Assembly: GCF_029784155.1 (NCBI RefSeq)
Contig: NC_073692.1
Span: 428,029,324 to 428,093,323 of the forward strand
DNA from: Uranotaenia lowii
Taxonomy: Eukaryota > Arthropoda > Insecta > Diptera > Culicidae
Direction of reading: 5' to 3'
DNA: 64,000 nt
In this document: positions 33,101 to 42,219 of the stretch, in pieces
Layout of the letters: the number at the start of each line of letters is the position of its first letter
Numbering within the stretch: position 1 is the first letter of the stretch
Position numbers and translations under genes: made by a program
Notes under the pieces: generated by a model
The model's database searches: none
The model's input: only the letters and a program-made list of their open reading frames with translations
Told to the model about the DNA's origin: nothing

Positions 33101-34711
33101 ATTCCCAACGCTTTGAAAGGCTGCCTTTGATGTTTGCCCTCGATACATGGTACGCAATGCTCCATATTTGCATCACGGAACTTCACACCTGTGGCCAAAT
33201 TTCTCAACTGTTTCAGGCTCTGCACGTTCAAATGACCCAAGCGACGATGCCACAATTGCAGTTCTCCTCCGGTAGCAGCAACACACGCAGTCGGCTTCCT
33301 GACCGCGTTCAGCTGATATAGACCACCATCTTCTGCTCCCACCGCGACCAGCTCACCTGAGCGGACGTTGACCACTTCACAAGAATCGCTCATGAAGATA
33401 ACCTTATGACCTCTTTTGCAGATTTGGCTCACCGAAAGTAAGTTAACGGCGATATCTGGAACACAAAGAGTATCATTCAACGTAAGAGAGCAAGATGTAC
33501 CTTCAACTGCTGCTTCGAGTTCAACGTTTCCAATGGCAACCACCGGAATTTCATCGCCGTTGGCCACGTGGATGGTTTCCGACATCTTTCTGCTGCCTGA
33601 CATCATTTTTTCCTGACGACACATGTGGGTCGTCGCCCCGGAATCGAACAACCATTTATCGCACTGATTTGGTTGCACCCTTGCTGAGAAAGCGGAATTT
33701 CTGGACTGCTTCTTGAAAGGTCTGGAACTTCCTGGATTGCTTTGATCCTGTTTGCTCAGGCACTCCGATGCAAAATGCCCCATTCTATTGCACTTGAAGC
33801 ATTTTACATTCGCTCTACCTTTGGACGACCGTTTTTGATTGCTGATAAAAGCACCTTCCGAATTCGAAGATTTTGCCACAGAATGAACCTTTACATCCTG
33901 CAAAATCTTTGCCTTAACTGCATCAGCCGTGATGTTCGTCCCGGACGCCTCCAGCCCCATTATCATGGGCTCATAGTTCTCCGGCAAACCCATGAGAAGG
34001 ATACTCGCCAGCCACGTATCATCCACCTTGAATCCGACTTCTGCAAGCTTGTGATTCGTCGACATAATTTCATCGACATACTGCTCCACGGACTTGCACT
34101 CCTCCAAACGAATACTCGTTAGTTTCCGCAGCAGACCCATTCTGCGGGTCATTCCGCCGTCCTGGAAAGCACTCTTGAGATTCGCCCACGCTTGATGTGC
34201 AGTAGTTGCCTCCTGAACCAAGCTGTAGTTTATTGGTTCTATTCCAAGGCAAATGGTAGCTAGCGCCCTCTGGGACACTTCCTGGTTCACCACGTCGTCA
34301 TCGTCCGCTTCCACGACACTCCAGCTTCCTTCGCGAATCAATACCATTTTCATGGCAAACGCCCAGGAACTATAGTTCTCACGTCCTCGGAGCCTTTCTG
34401 TAACCGGCAGACTAACGTGACTTGCTCCGGCCCTCGGAACAACTGCCACTCGATGAGAACTCTGGTCACTGGAAGTCATCTCTGCTTCAATGTTTAACAC
34501 GTTTTTTTTTTCACACTTGACTTGAAAAAATTTTCACTGTTGAATCGAACAAACAAACCGCTATAGCAACGGTTGTTAGGTAACGTTAACTGGGTCCATA
34601 ACCTATTAGCAAACAGGTTTATTCGAAGGTTGAACAACTAGTGAAGTTTATTAGAAAGCTTACGTGCTATTTATACAATTCTAATGTTTCATAGCTTACT
34701 ATAATTTAACA
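30198..34711 (-). mobile_element. Full-length Copia (Ty1) retrotransposon, 4.5 kb
   Basis: Two 106-bp LTRs (30198-30303 and 34606-34711) look identical by eye. On the minus strand each begins TGTTAAATTATAG. A polypurine tract AAGGGGGGA directly precedes the 3' LTR. The primer site after the 5' LTR is GGTTATGGACCCAG, close to the internal tRNA-iMet half-molecule site used by Drosophila copia. No target-site duplication is visible (TTCAT against AAGTC). The single ORF is intact. The element sits in the 3' UTR of the HDHD2-like gene, antisense to it. Confidence 0.93.
30316..34500 (-). CDS. Copia Gag-Pol polyprotein, 1394 aa
   Basis: One uninterrupted frame encodes every Copia function. The Gag domain opens with NYSSWAFAMKM, followed by a zinc knuckle CFKCNRMGHFASEC (residues 234-247). 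The aspartic protease is LFDSGATTHMC (Asp286). Next comes the GAG-pre-integrase LWHRRLGHLN with its Cys pair near 449-452. The integrase DDE triad is Asp479 (HSD), Asp542 (SDNG) and Glu578 (NGLAER). The reverse transcriptase has LDAVTAFLQG and YVDDFLIF, and RNase H has DADWGND and TEAEYMAL. Length is close to the 1409 aa of Drosophila copia. With identical LTRs and no stop codons the copy may still be competent. Confidence 0.95.
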   Translation of the reverse strand: MLNIEAEMTSSDQSSHRVAVVPRAGASHVSLPVTERLRGRENYSSWAFAMKMVLIREGSWSVVEADDDDVVNQEVSQRALATICLGIEPINYSLVQEATTAHQAWANLKSAFQDGGMTRRMGLLRKLTSIRLEECKSVEQYVDEIMSTNHKLAEVGFKVDDTWLASILLMGLPENYEPMIMGLEASGTNITADAVKAKILQDVKVHSVAKSSNSEGAFISNQKRSSKGRANVKCFKCNRMGHFASECLSKQDQSNPGSSRPFKKQSRNSAFSARVQPNQCDKWLFDSGATTHMCRQEKMMSGSRKMSETIHVANGDEIPVVAIGNVELEAAVEGTSCSLTLNDTLCVPDIAVNLLSVSQICKRGHKVIFMSDSCEVVNVRSGELVAVGAEDGGLYQLNAVRKPTACVAATGGELQLWHRRLGHLNVQSLKQLRNLATGVKFRDANMEHCVPCIEGKHQRQPFKALGIRAKEVLELVHSDLCGPMEQESIGGSKYFITFIDDCSRKTFVYFLQSKKEALSAFQDFKAFVETQTGLKLKRLRSDNGKEYVGQKFFKFLKANGISHELTVPYNPEQNGLAERMNRSIIERAKAMLFDAGMDKRFWAEAVGTAVYLINRSPSKGVQVTPEEKFTGIRPDLSHLRVFGTAAMAHVPKVRRKKWDPKSQSCLFIGYATNAKGYRMYNERTGKVFVSRDVIFLCEGVEKNQKPETETETPMVEFSTEAVETEIEQELEDEASEDESIWCDSTFTGDEDYETTVESGAESTSASSALPPHSEDPQPTGVVRRSARERRLPGKYADYEVTYSVFPKKFDFPQHPKTDGVRRNLRKPTALPSRSEESVGEQHDSRHSDRERPITGKFSPKSALGQKFPQISLSQPIIEPESFEEAMRHPQRERWTEAMQMEYKSLERNGTWEMANLPEGRKALNNKWVFKVKTNADGSIERFKARLVIKGCSQVQGIDYSETYSPVVRYATIRYLLAKAVELNLEIHQLDAVTAFLQGELQGEEIYMRQPEGFEDGTKRVCRLKKALYGLKQASRVWNRKLDKELRKMGLSRSAHDTCVYYRAEGSKVLILTVYVDDFLIFSNDEKMVTKVKQGLASKFQMKDLGVAQKILGLRITRKEGEIGIDQESYIDDILARFNMSECNPVQTPLDHTQKLTKEMCPKSEEEVERMKRVPFRELMGSLQFLAQCTRPDIIHAVNAVSSYCSNPGEAHWTAAKRILRYLRGTKSLKLVYSRKHASQFDAFSDADWGNDPETRRSTSGYVILVNGGAVAWSSRKQPTVALSTTEAEYMALAAITQEAIWWRGLIAELTGTSMAIPVRCDNKSAINLAEKEMGYSSRSKHIDIRHHFVREQVESKAIVLSHVSSKQQAADIFTKAVPVPKFIEARNSLGIDKL

Positions 34712-35095
34712 AAGTCTAGTCTAAATTAAAAGGAACTACAAATAAATCAATAAAAATATGCTCGAACCGTTTCTTCTGAAAGATTAACTCTGGATCAAGA
34801 AGTTTAAGTTTTCTTATGAAAAGTTTAAAACTACCTTTTTAACTTTCCTTAAAATCTTCAAACAAATTTCAATACAAAAATGTACTTCCAAATAATTCTG
34901 TCCTTAAAAACGGCTTTCTTTTGGCTCTATTAAAACAAGCAAAGTTTATTGAATTCAGTGTCTCGCTGGAGTTAAAATAAAATTATTTCTTGCTTTGATA
35001 CCAACACTCGGCAAGAAACAGAAAGGTATATTGAACAAATAAACCATTAAAAAATACATACATGAATAAGGGGTATCGACCACATCTGCAGTTGT
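34712..35095. other. Convergent 3' flank of HDHD2-like and mof genes
   Basis: Plus-strand AATAAA at 34741-34746 (and AATAAAA at about 34750) is probably the original HDHD2 poly(A) signal, now separated from its stop by Copia. On the minus strand AATAAA near 34946-34952 could serve mof. Confidence 0.5.
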
Positions 35096-36680
35096 TTAGG
35101 TTTTCTTAACTTGCTTGACAGGAATGGCTCGCTTCTGCGGTGTCCATCGGAGGAATGCTGGGTCGACCATCAGTTTGGGCTTCTTGAATTGTGGCAACTG
35201 GAGATGTTCCTGTACGGCTTTACCTGTTACACAAATGACGTGTTGCCCTTTCCAGTATTTCACCATTTTCATCGACTGCAGGGTGTAGATTATGTCGTCT
35301 TGAATAATGCCTGATAATTCACTGAGCTCCTTGATAGTGGTTGTTTTGTACTCCTTCATCAGCTCAAGCAAAGTGTATGCCCAATAGCTGCGGTAACTCA
35401 ACCTTCCAAGATCTGACAAAGGTTTTTCCGGACTGCCAACAATACCCTCACGACGAGACAATTCGTAGCTAAATGCGATCAGCAACTTGCCGTAACCTTT
35501 ACGCTGATATGGAGGAAGTATTAGAATACAGGCAACATTGTTTCCCTCTGGCGATTCTTTTTCCTTAGAAAAATAACCGACTATGTGTTGTCCTTCCTTG
35601 TCAATTTCACACAAAACGTAGAAATAGAACGGATCTACATCGTAATACAAGGTTTTGTGATCCAGGAACAGTTTTGCCATTAAACAGAGAGTCTGGCAGT
35701 AGAATCGATGGTCTTTGCCATCTATTTCGAAAATTGAAACAGTCCCCTTGCGGTAAATTTCATTTCCAGGGGGCTGCCGCCGACCACAGGTCAACTTGTG
35801 TTGCTGCAGTGTTTTTGGAAGGCGCATGTATCGAAGACAGTATTCGCATACGTACAGTGTTCCGACTTTTCCGTATTCTTCTGGGTACGGGGAGAAGTAC
35901 CACGTATCTATTTCGTATCTTCCGAAACGTAACTTATCGATGTACTTGACTTTAGTGATGGCCTCATGCTCCTTTTCAAGGGCAGCCGTTGTTGGGTCCA
36001 TCTCAGCGTAGGTTTTCTGCACATGATTTATTTCATCGTGTCGTCGTTTTTGATTCCGTGTAATCTTCCGATCCGGATCACCATCTACCATGTCGATGTC
36101 AGTGCTGGGTTTGCCAATTTTAGGCGAGTCTTTTGGGTTGGCAAACGTAGTTACTAGTGGACTTTTACCGTTATGATCTTGGTTGATTGGAGTTCCGATT
36201 CCGGTAGTTTTCTTATCAGTAGTAGTTACAGCACTAGATATACGATCCCGAGATACCCATTGATCCAATCGACGATTCAATCCTTCATAATGGATGTAGT
36301 ATTCGAGCTGTTTTGGATCACACGGGTTTTGCCGACTCTGGATGAGCTGTGCTGGATGCCAAGAGCCGTCCTGACGTTGGACCATGTACTCGGATCCTAT
36401 CATCAGCTTGTCTTCTCCGTCTTCTGCTTTTAATGTCTGCGTAACACAAGATCGTCCATTAGTGATGCAATCGATCAACATTCTGATGAAAAGAAAACAA
36501 AACAACGCTCACCTCATTCAACAGCGACGCGTCCTTATTTGCAATGCTGGCGCTGGGGCCGCCGCCGGCTGTTCCCAGTGTCGGTTTTAGCGCTTGTTTG
36601 CCATGTTCCTGCTCCATTTCTTTGTCAGAGTGTTCACTAGTTTTCACTGTCCGCGGGGCAACCATTTCCGGCTGTTGCAT
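35096..36680 (-). CDS. mof: MOF / KAT8, MYST-family histone H4K16 acetyltransferase
   Basis: Two exons, 36513-36680 and 35096-36436, joined in phase 0 across a 76-bp GT-AG intron, give 502 aa. The first exon is a Gly/Ala-rich, poorly conserved N-terminus. A chromo-barrel domain follows (about residues 69-123, with [17 protein letters not shown]). The block [20 protein letters not shown] is specific to MOF rather than Tip60. The MYST domain has a C2HC zinc finger (Cys253, Cys256, His269, Cys273), the auto-acetylated Lys317 (LDHKTLY), the catalytic Cys359 (NNVACIL) and Glu393 (SPEKPLSD), and the acetyl-CoA loop [10 protein letters not shown]. All key residues are present. In Drosophila MOF is in the MSL (dosage compensation) and NSL complexes; which complex matters in mosquitoes cannot be told from sequence. 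Confidence 0.96.
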
Positions 36681-37290
36681 GCGAAAACGGATCGGTAATT
36701 TTTACGTTTAAAAAAATTTTTTCAGCTCCCAAAAATGAACCTCGTCGTCGTCGTGTCGTTTAATTTTCGGCTCGCCGTGCGTCAAATTTTTTGTAAAAGC
36801 CTTTCTACACTGAATCAAACGCTACAGTCAACATTCAGTTGAAAAGTCAAAAGGCTTTTCGGTGCCACCTTTGTTTTGAATGAAAAAGGTCGGGGTCGGG
36901 AGTGCACCGATTCGACCAGACCGACAAGACTGACCTGAACAGCGTCAGCTGTTTTTCGAGGCATTTAAACTTCACCCTAATCTTGAGTGTCAATGTTGTC
37001 AATATGACAATATTTGGATGGACGTTCAACGGCTTGTAACTTTATACGGATGCATCCATATAAAAAAAAAAATCATCGATGAATTCTTGAAGTCTTTAAT
37101 ATTGTATTATTACTTTTTTATGGAAGCACCCTGAAAGTCCAGACTGTAGTATTTAACTCAGTTTTGAGTGTAATCTTTTTACACTGTGCTACACAGCAAA
37201 AAATTTCTAAAAGTACACGGAATCTAAAAAACCAGTGATCTATTTTTTCTTGAGTGTAATTACAAAAGGCTGTAATTTTAAACTCCTTTT
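36681..37290. other. Upstream region of mof, up to the gap
   Basis: A CpG-containing segment at 36700-36900 directly upstream of the mof ATG is the likely promoter. No TATA box is evident. The rest is AT-rich with nothing recognised. Confidence 0.35.
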
Positions 37291-37790
37291 NNNNNNNNNN
37301 NNNNNNNNNNNNNNNNNNNNNNNNNNNNNNNNNNNNNNNNNNNNNNNNNNNNNNNNNNNNNNNNNNNNNNNNNNNNNNNNNNNNNNNNNNNNNNNNNNNN
37401 NNNNNNNNNNNNNNNNNNNNNNNNNNNNNNNNNNNNNNNNNNNNNNNNNNNNNNNNNNNNNNNNNNNNNNNNNNNNNNNNNNNNNNNNNNNNNNNNNNNN
37501 NNNNNNNNNNNNNNNNNNNNNNNNNNNNNNNNNNNNNNNNNNNNNNNNNNNNNNNNNNNNNNNNNNNNNNNNNNNNNNNNNNNNNNNNNNNNNNNNNNNN
37601 NNNNNNNNNNNNNNNNNNNNNNNNNNNNNNNNNNNNNNNNNNNNNNNNNNNNNNNNNNNNNNNNNNNNNNNNNNNNNNNNNNNNNNNNNNNNNNNNNNNN
37701 NNNNNNNNNNNNNNNNNNNNNNNNNNNNNNNNNNNNNNNNNNNNNNNNNNNNNNNNNNNNNNNNNNNNNNNNNNNNNNNNNNNNNNNNNN
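37291..37790. other. Assembly gap, exactly 500 N
   Basis: The round number suggests a placeholder gap of unknown true size. Reading frames running through it have no meaning. Confidence 0.99.
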
Positions 37791-39416
37791 TGACGCGAAT
37801 GAATGGATCGATGGATGAAGCTATTTTACAGAGAGATGTCGCCACCAGCGTGTAGAGCTGTCAAACCTCATGTCAAAGAAAACGAACTGCGTAACATTTC
37901 ATATGGGCGAAACCAGCAGTTGGGTCTAATCGAAAAAAACGTATTTGAGATTTCCGAACATTTTAGAAATACCTATTAAAAAATCAAGCACTATTTCTTT
38001 AAAAACTTATGCTAATTATTCGATTATTGGTCATTGAATATCAGAAATAGTGCATTTTTTCAGTAAGTTTTTGATATTAATTGAAGGTTTTGCCCAATCT
38101 TGTTTTTTTTATTTCAGTTGTATCTGGAGGATTTCCTCATAAGATCGGTTGCTTTTTATCGATTTTGCAAATGCATACTTCATTTGTTCCTATATTACTC
38201 GAAAAACTAATAACATGCCATTTTACCGTGAGGATATGTAGGGTAAAAAAAGATAGCCCATCTTATGTGTTTATGTTATAAATTATTAATTTGGAATAAT
38301 AGAATCTTAGTGCTTATAATTTAATTAACTAGCCCTTAATGACCATAATGACAAAAAATTTCTTTTAAAGATTCTTATATTTTGTTAACTATATACATAA
38401 TTCCAATACGACCAACCCAAAAATCTGTCTTTTTATTGTACCGCCATCTGTTAGCAGCAATCAGTTTGTTTGAAAATGCGACAGATGGCATTGCTTTTTC
38501 CCTCTATCGGTAGAATAATTCAGAAGGCCCTTAAATTAATCCATTCTGAAGATGAACGCCTACTTCAATGAGAGGTTGTTGCTTTTCATAAGAGATTCTT
38601 ATGGAAACAGTAAATCACTTTCTAATAAGAAAAATTCTCGATATTTCATGCTGAAAACATTCACTTTATTGTTTGCAAAATTTGTTCAAAATTAAATTCT
38701 TCATGGTCACCATCAGCAGCGCATCAACAGACGGCTCCATCAAAGTTTTTTTTGCCGCATCTTAATCTTCGACCTTTCGTTTTTTGCCGATCACCTTGCT
38801 GAAAAGTAAACAAATAATGTATTTTAGTTTACTAATATATTCAACGTTCACACCAAAAACATCAAATCGAACTTACCATTCCGGAGATAACAATAACATT
38901 TAACATTGAAGGAAAACTATAATAACTATAAACTGGCGATTGTTTCGTACTGTTAGATGATGAAAAAAAACTGATGCTATGAATGAATGTGTTCATCATT
39001 TTTTCACAATGCCGTTTCTTCTATTTTTCGTAAGAACATCGTATGAAAATTGAAAGAATTTCATAAGACTGTTATGAAAAATTAGTTTGGACGCAAAAAA
39101 GTGGTTCATAAGATGTATCTTATGAAATTTATAATAAGATTTCCTCTGAGTGTATGATAACCTGCCACTCAAAAATGAGTAAATATTCAGCAGTTTTTTG
39201 TTGTAAGTCCTACTAATTAGACTAGAAAGTGGGGTTCATCACCGACAGGGTATTTCAAAACGTCAAAATCATGCGTTTTATTTATTTTGAGCAAAAATTT
39301 TGAAAGTTTGTGAACTTCTCTCGGTTCCATATTTTTCCAATCGCGGTCATCGTTATAGGAACACGGTAATTTGTTTGTGGTATTTTCAACAGTCGGTTGA
39401 ATTGAACTATTACAAA
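37791..39416. other. Intergenic DNA between the gap and PFDN6
   Basis: No gene is supported. Short CATAAGA / TCTTATG inverted motifs recur (38139, 38585-38605, 39108-39128) and point to an old MITE-like repeat whose ends I could not fix. A minus-strand frame over 39217-39534 has no homology I recognise and overlaps the first PFDN6 exon. Confidence 0.35.
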
Positions 39417-39946
39417 ATGGATAAGGAAACGGCAGTCCTCCAGCGAAAATTGGAGTCGGAATTGAAAAATTACAAAGACGCCCAGAAAGGTTGTAGCATG
39501 CTAATTCTAGCCACAGATGGTCGAAACTAACCAATCAAAAATTGATACCTTTTTCAGAGTTCAACAAACTGGTCCAACAACAGCAACTTTTAGATGGGCA
39601 ATATAATGAGAACAAAAACGTTCTGGAAGAACTGCAACTATTGAAACCAACAAATACGGTAGGAGCTGATAGAATTATTGTTTTTCGCTGATCACGGTTA
39701 TGGAACCATGTGTTTCACAATCTTCTTTCTAAACAGGTTTACAAACTTTACGGTCCAGTTTTGGTGAAGCAAGAATTGGACGACTGCAAACAGAACGTTA
39801 CCAAGCGGATCGAGTACATAAACAAAGAACTTAAAAAGTGCACCGATAACATTGCCAATTTGGAACAGAAACAGGACAAATATCGGGCCAACTTGCAGAA
39901 GCTGCAGCGCCAGTACCAGAGCCAGATAGCGCTCACCAAACCCTAA
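39417..39946 (+). CDS. PFDN6: Prefoldin subunit 6 (beta-type), three exons
   Basis: Exons 39417-39489, 39558-39658 and 39737-39946 join in phase to 127 aa, the usual length for this subunit. The protein is two heptad-rich helices (MDKETAVLQRKLESEL and about residues 85-122, ending QRQYQSQIAL) separated by two short beta hairpins around LLKPTNTVYKLYGPVLVKQE. This is the beta-prefoldin pattern; KLYGPVLVKQ marks subunit 6. Prefoldin is a cytosolic hexamer that captures nascent actin and tubulin and passes them to the chaperonin TRiC/CCT. Introns are 68 and 78 bp. Poly(A) signal AATAAA is at 40089-40094. Confidence 0.94.
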
Positions 39947-40364
39947 TTGGCGCATCAAAGATCTTTTCCATTGTAATGTTAAAATTTCTTAAAACAGCCC
40001 AACAGCTTTTTCTGGCTTCCGATAGTCAAGCGAACAACCGTGTATTGCATTTTATTTATTACTAGAAATTTTGGTTCGATCATGCTTGAATAAAACTAAC
40101 ATGTCAGCGTCAGGTGTCTTTTTTTTCTTTCTTTTTTTATATAGGTCAAGTATCGACTAAACGAACGAAAGAACAGTTTGCTAGTTCACATATGAAATTT
40201 TCCATGGTGATGGATTTTTTTTTAGAAACATGAAGATCGAAGGAATGGAAGAACATGAGCCGTAAATATCCACAATATTATAAAGAGTCATATTTCATAG
40301 TATGTATGATTTTATTATTTAAAACAAAGAAAGTTAAGTCTGCATCGAGTTTATCCACACTTTC

Positions 40365-40530
40365 GCCACGCGTTCGAAAATTGATTTTTCGTGTTATGCA
40401 TCGATTTTTTTTGTATAGATGTCAAATCACCTACCCATGCTTTTGCAAACTGTATTGTTTAATATACGAAGAACGCCACACTCGATAAAAAATCACTTTG
40501 AAAGAAAAATTAATTTATGAACGCGCCGTA
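40365..40530. mobile_element. Short MITE, GCGTTCG-AAATTGATTTTT family
   Basis: Left CGCGTTCGAAAATTGATTTTT and right (inverted) GGCGCGTTCATAAATTAATTTTT form imperfect inverted ends. The same family occurs at 41475-41655. Confidence 0.45.
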
Positions 40531-41179
40531 ATTGGTGGATCTTCGCCTTGGTTCCTTTACAAGCCGCGCATGTATCATATATAGTTTGCATAGTTTGAGG
40601 TTTGAGAGACATTGGGGATGAATAAACCAATTAGTTCAAAATCCCAAAAAAAAAGTTTGAGAGACATATCTCGAGACTGATCGCGATTTTTGGATTACGT
40701 GACAACGGTCGCGACCCACCACTCGCATATAAAAACGATTTCACATCAATAAGCTTGTTTTTGAAAGAACACATGAAAACAATGGTCGGATAATTTTTCT
40801 ATGCTATGAGTACCGTGGACCTTTGTATGCCCTTATTCGTTTGTTAAGCAATTTCGACTGGTGCTCGCATACACCATGTATCGTTTTATCAGCCAAATTT
40901 TTTTTCCAGAAATCACACATCACAATTTCTAATGAATACTAATGAAAAAATTTATTGCAATTGCATGTGTTAGATGCGCCGCGCATAATGTTTTGAAATA
41001 AAGAAACAATTGGTTCTAAAAATTCAACGACTTCTTGTTATGGCGTTTAACCTCTGTGGTTTAACTTTTGAGCACTGATGGTCAGTGCTATGAGTTTTAA
41101 TAAATATTGGAACAAAATAAACATGGTTTCAGTCTTCATAATTTTTTCAACATACTGCTGTTTAAATTTCGTCTGGGGC

Positions 41180-41900
41180 CATTCATGCCATTCCATGTGG
41201 ACTTAAAAATGAGATTTTTGACCCCCTTCTCCCCCTCCGTGGACAAGTCAATACATTTGGCAAAACCCTACCTCCCTCCTCGGATGTCCACGTGGGCAGA
41301 TTTGAATTTGTTTTTTTTTATCTAATTTGACAGTTAGAAAACCCTACTTTTTGCTTTTTTGTTATTGGAATGGCTGATTATGAAAAATACGAATAAGTAT
41401 TTCCTGACCCTGATATAAAATAATTTTAAAAATTCTAAATTATCATATTTATCACTTGCAGGTACTACGTACCTACGGCATGTTCGTAAATTGATTTTCC
41501 TATCGAAGTGATTTTTTCTATTCGATGCTTACGTTCGTAAATTAAACGAACTGTATACAAAAGGTGATTTAAAAAAAAAATCTTTTTTTGAAATGGCTCA
41601 TAAAAAAGGTGATTTAACATCTACCAAAAAAAAAGCGAAATTACGAACACGCCGTTACTCACTTACTGATTTATCCACACTTGCATACAGGTGGCTACTA
41701 AATATAATTGTTTAAACTTAAACTTTAATGTTTAGCAATTTTAAGATTTTGATTTAAACATCTTAATAATTTATACACCTTTAGAAAATATTTTGGAAAT
41801 GTCCACGTGGACATGACCCAAAGCCCTACCCCCCTTTCCGTGGACTAGCGTGATTCCATACACTACCCCCCTCCGCTAAGTTGTCCACGTGGTATGTGAA
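41180..41900. repeat. CCACGTGG-bearing repeat segment
   Basis: Blocks such as CCCCCTCCGTGGACAAG and TGTCCACGTGG recur at 41285-41295, 41800-41813 (here a perfect 14-bp palindrome TGTCCACGTGGACA) and 41882-41892. C-rich blocks lie between them. This resembles a widespread mosquito repeat, into which a second MITE (41475-41655) is inserted. Confidence 0.55.
41475..41655. mobile_element. Short MITE, ACGGC-TGTTCGTAA ends, 181 bp
   Basis: ACGGCATGTTCGTAA at 41475 and the complement of ACGGCGTGTTCGTAA ending at 41655 are inverted ends. The interior has GTTCGTAAATT again. Target-site duplication is not clear. Confidence 0.55.
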
Positions 41901-42219
41901 CCCTCTTCGTAATGAATAAAACTTCTATACGAATTTAACTTCTATTTCCAACTTTTTAAGCTATCAAGAAAATTCACTAAAATATGGTTCGATGGAGGGC
42001 TACTCAATAATAGATCATGTGAAACCAAAGCAGACGTTTGAGCAATTCAAAATTAGCGTGTAAATTAAGCGCATCACGAGTTGTTTTGATCAGGTGAGGC
42101 GGGTTTTGATTTACTTGCGTATCAACTTTCTGTTTTGCACACATAAGTAAAAGTTCTTATCAAAATCAATGTTGATTTATCAGTAAACGTTAGAAAAGTT
42201 AGCTTTCTTACCTCACGCC

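Larger units (their letters stand above)
39947..42219. other. Intergenic region upstream of NPRL3
   Basis: It holds the PFDN6 3' UTR, two related MITEs (40365-40530 and 41475-41655) and a segment with repeated CCACGTGG sites (41180-41900). No gene is visible. Confidence 0.5.

Noticed and set aside
31474..33716. Plus-strand frames within the Copia region
   Set aside because: They are antisense shadows of the Copia polyprotein.
30193..34716. 5-bp target-site duplication for the Copia element
   Set aside because: The flanks TTCAT and AAGTC do not match in any shift of one or two bases, so none is claimed.
35096..36680. Tip60/KAT5 as identity of the MYST acetyltransferase
   Set aside because: The block between chromo barrel and MYST domain ([20 protein letters not shown]) and the C-terminus are MOF-specific.
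37235..37855. Open frames crossing the N gap
   Set aside because: They consist of unknown residues; the gap length is a placeholder.
39217..39534. 105-codon minus-strand frame next to PFDN6
   Set aside because: It overlaps the PFDN6 first exon, lacks a recognisable domain and has no matching splice or promoter signal.
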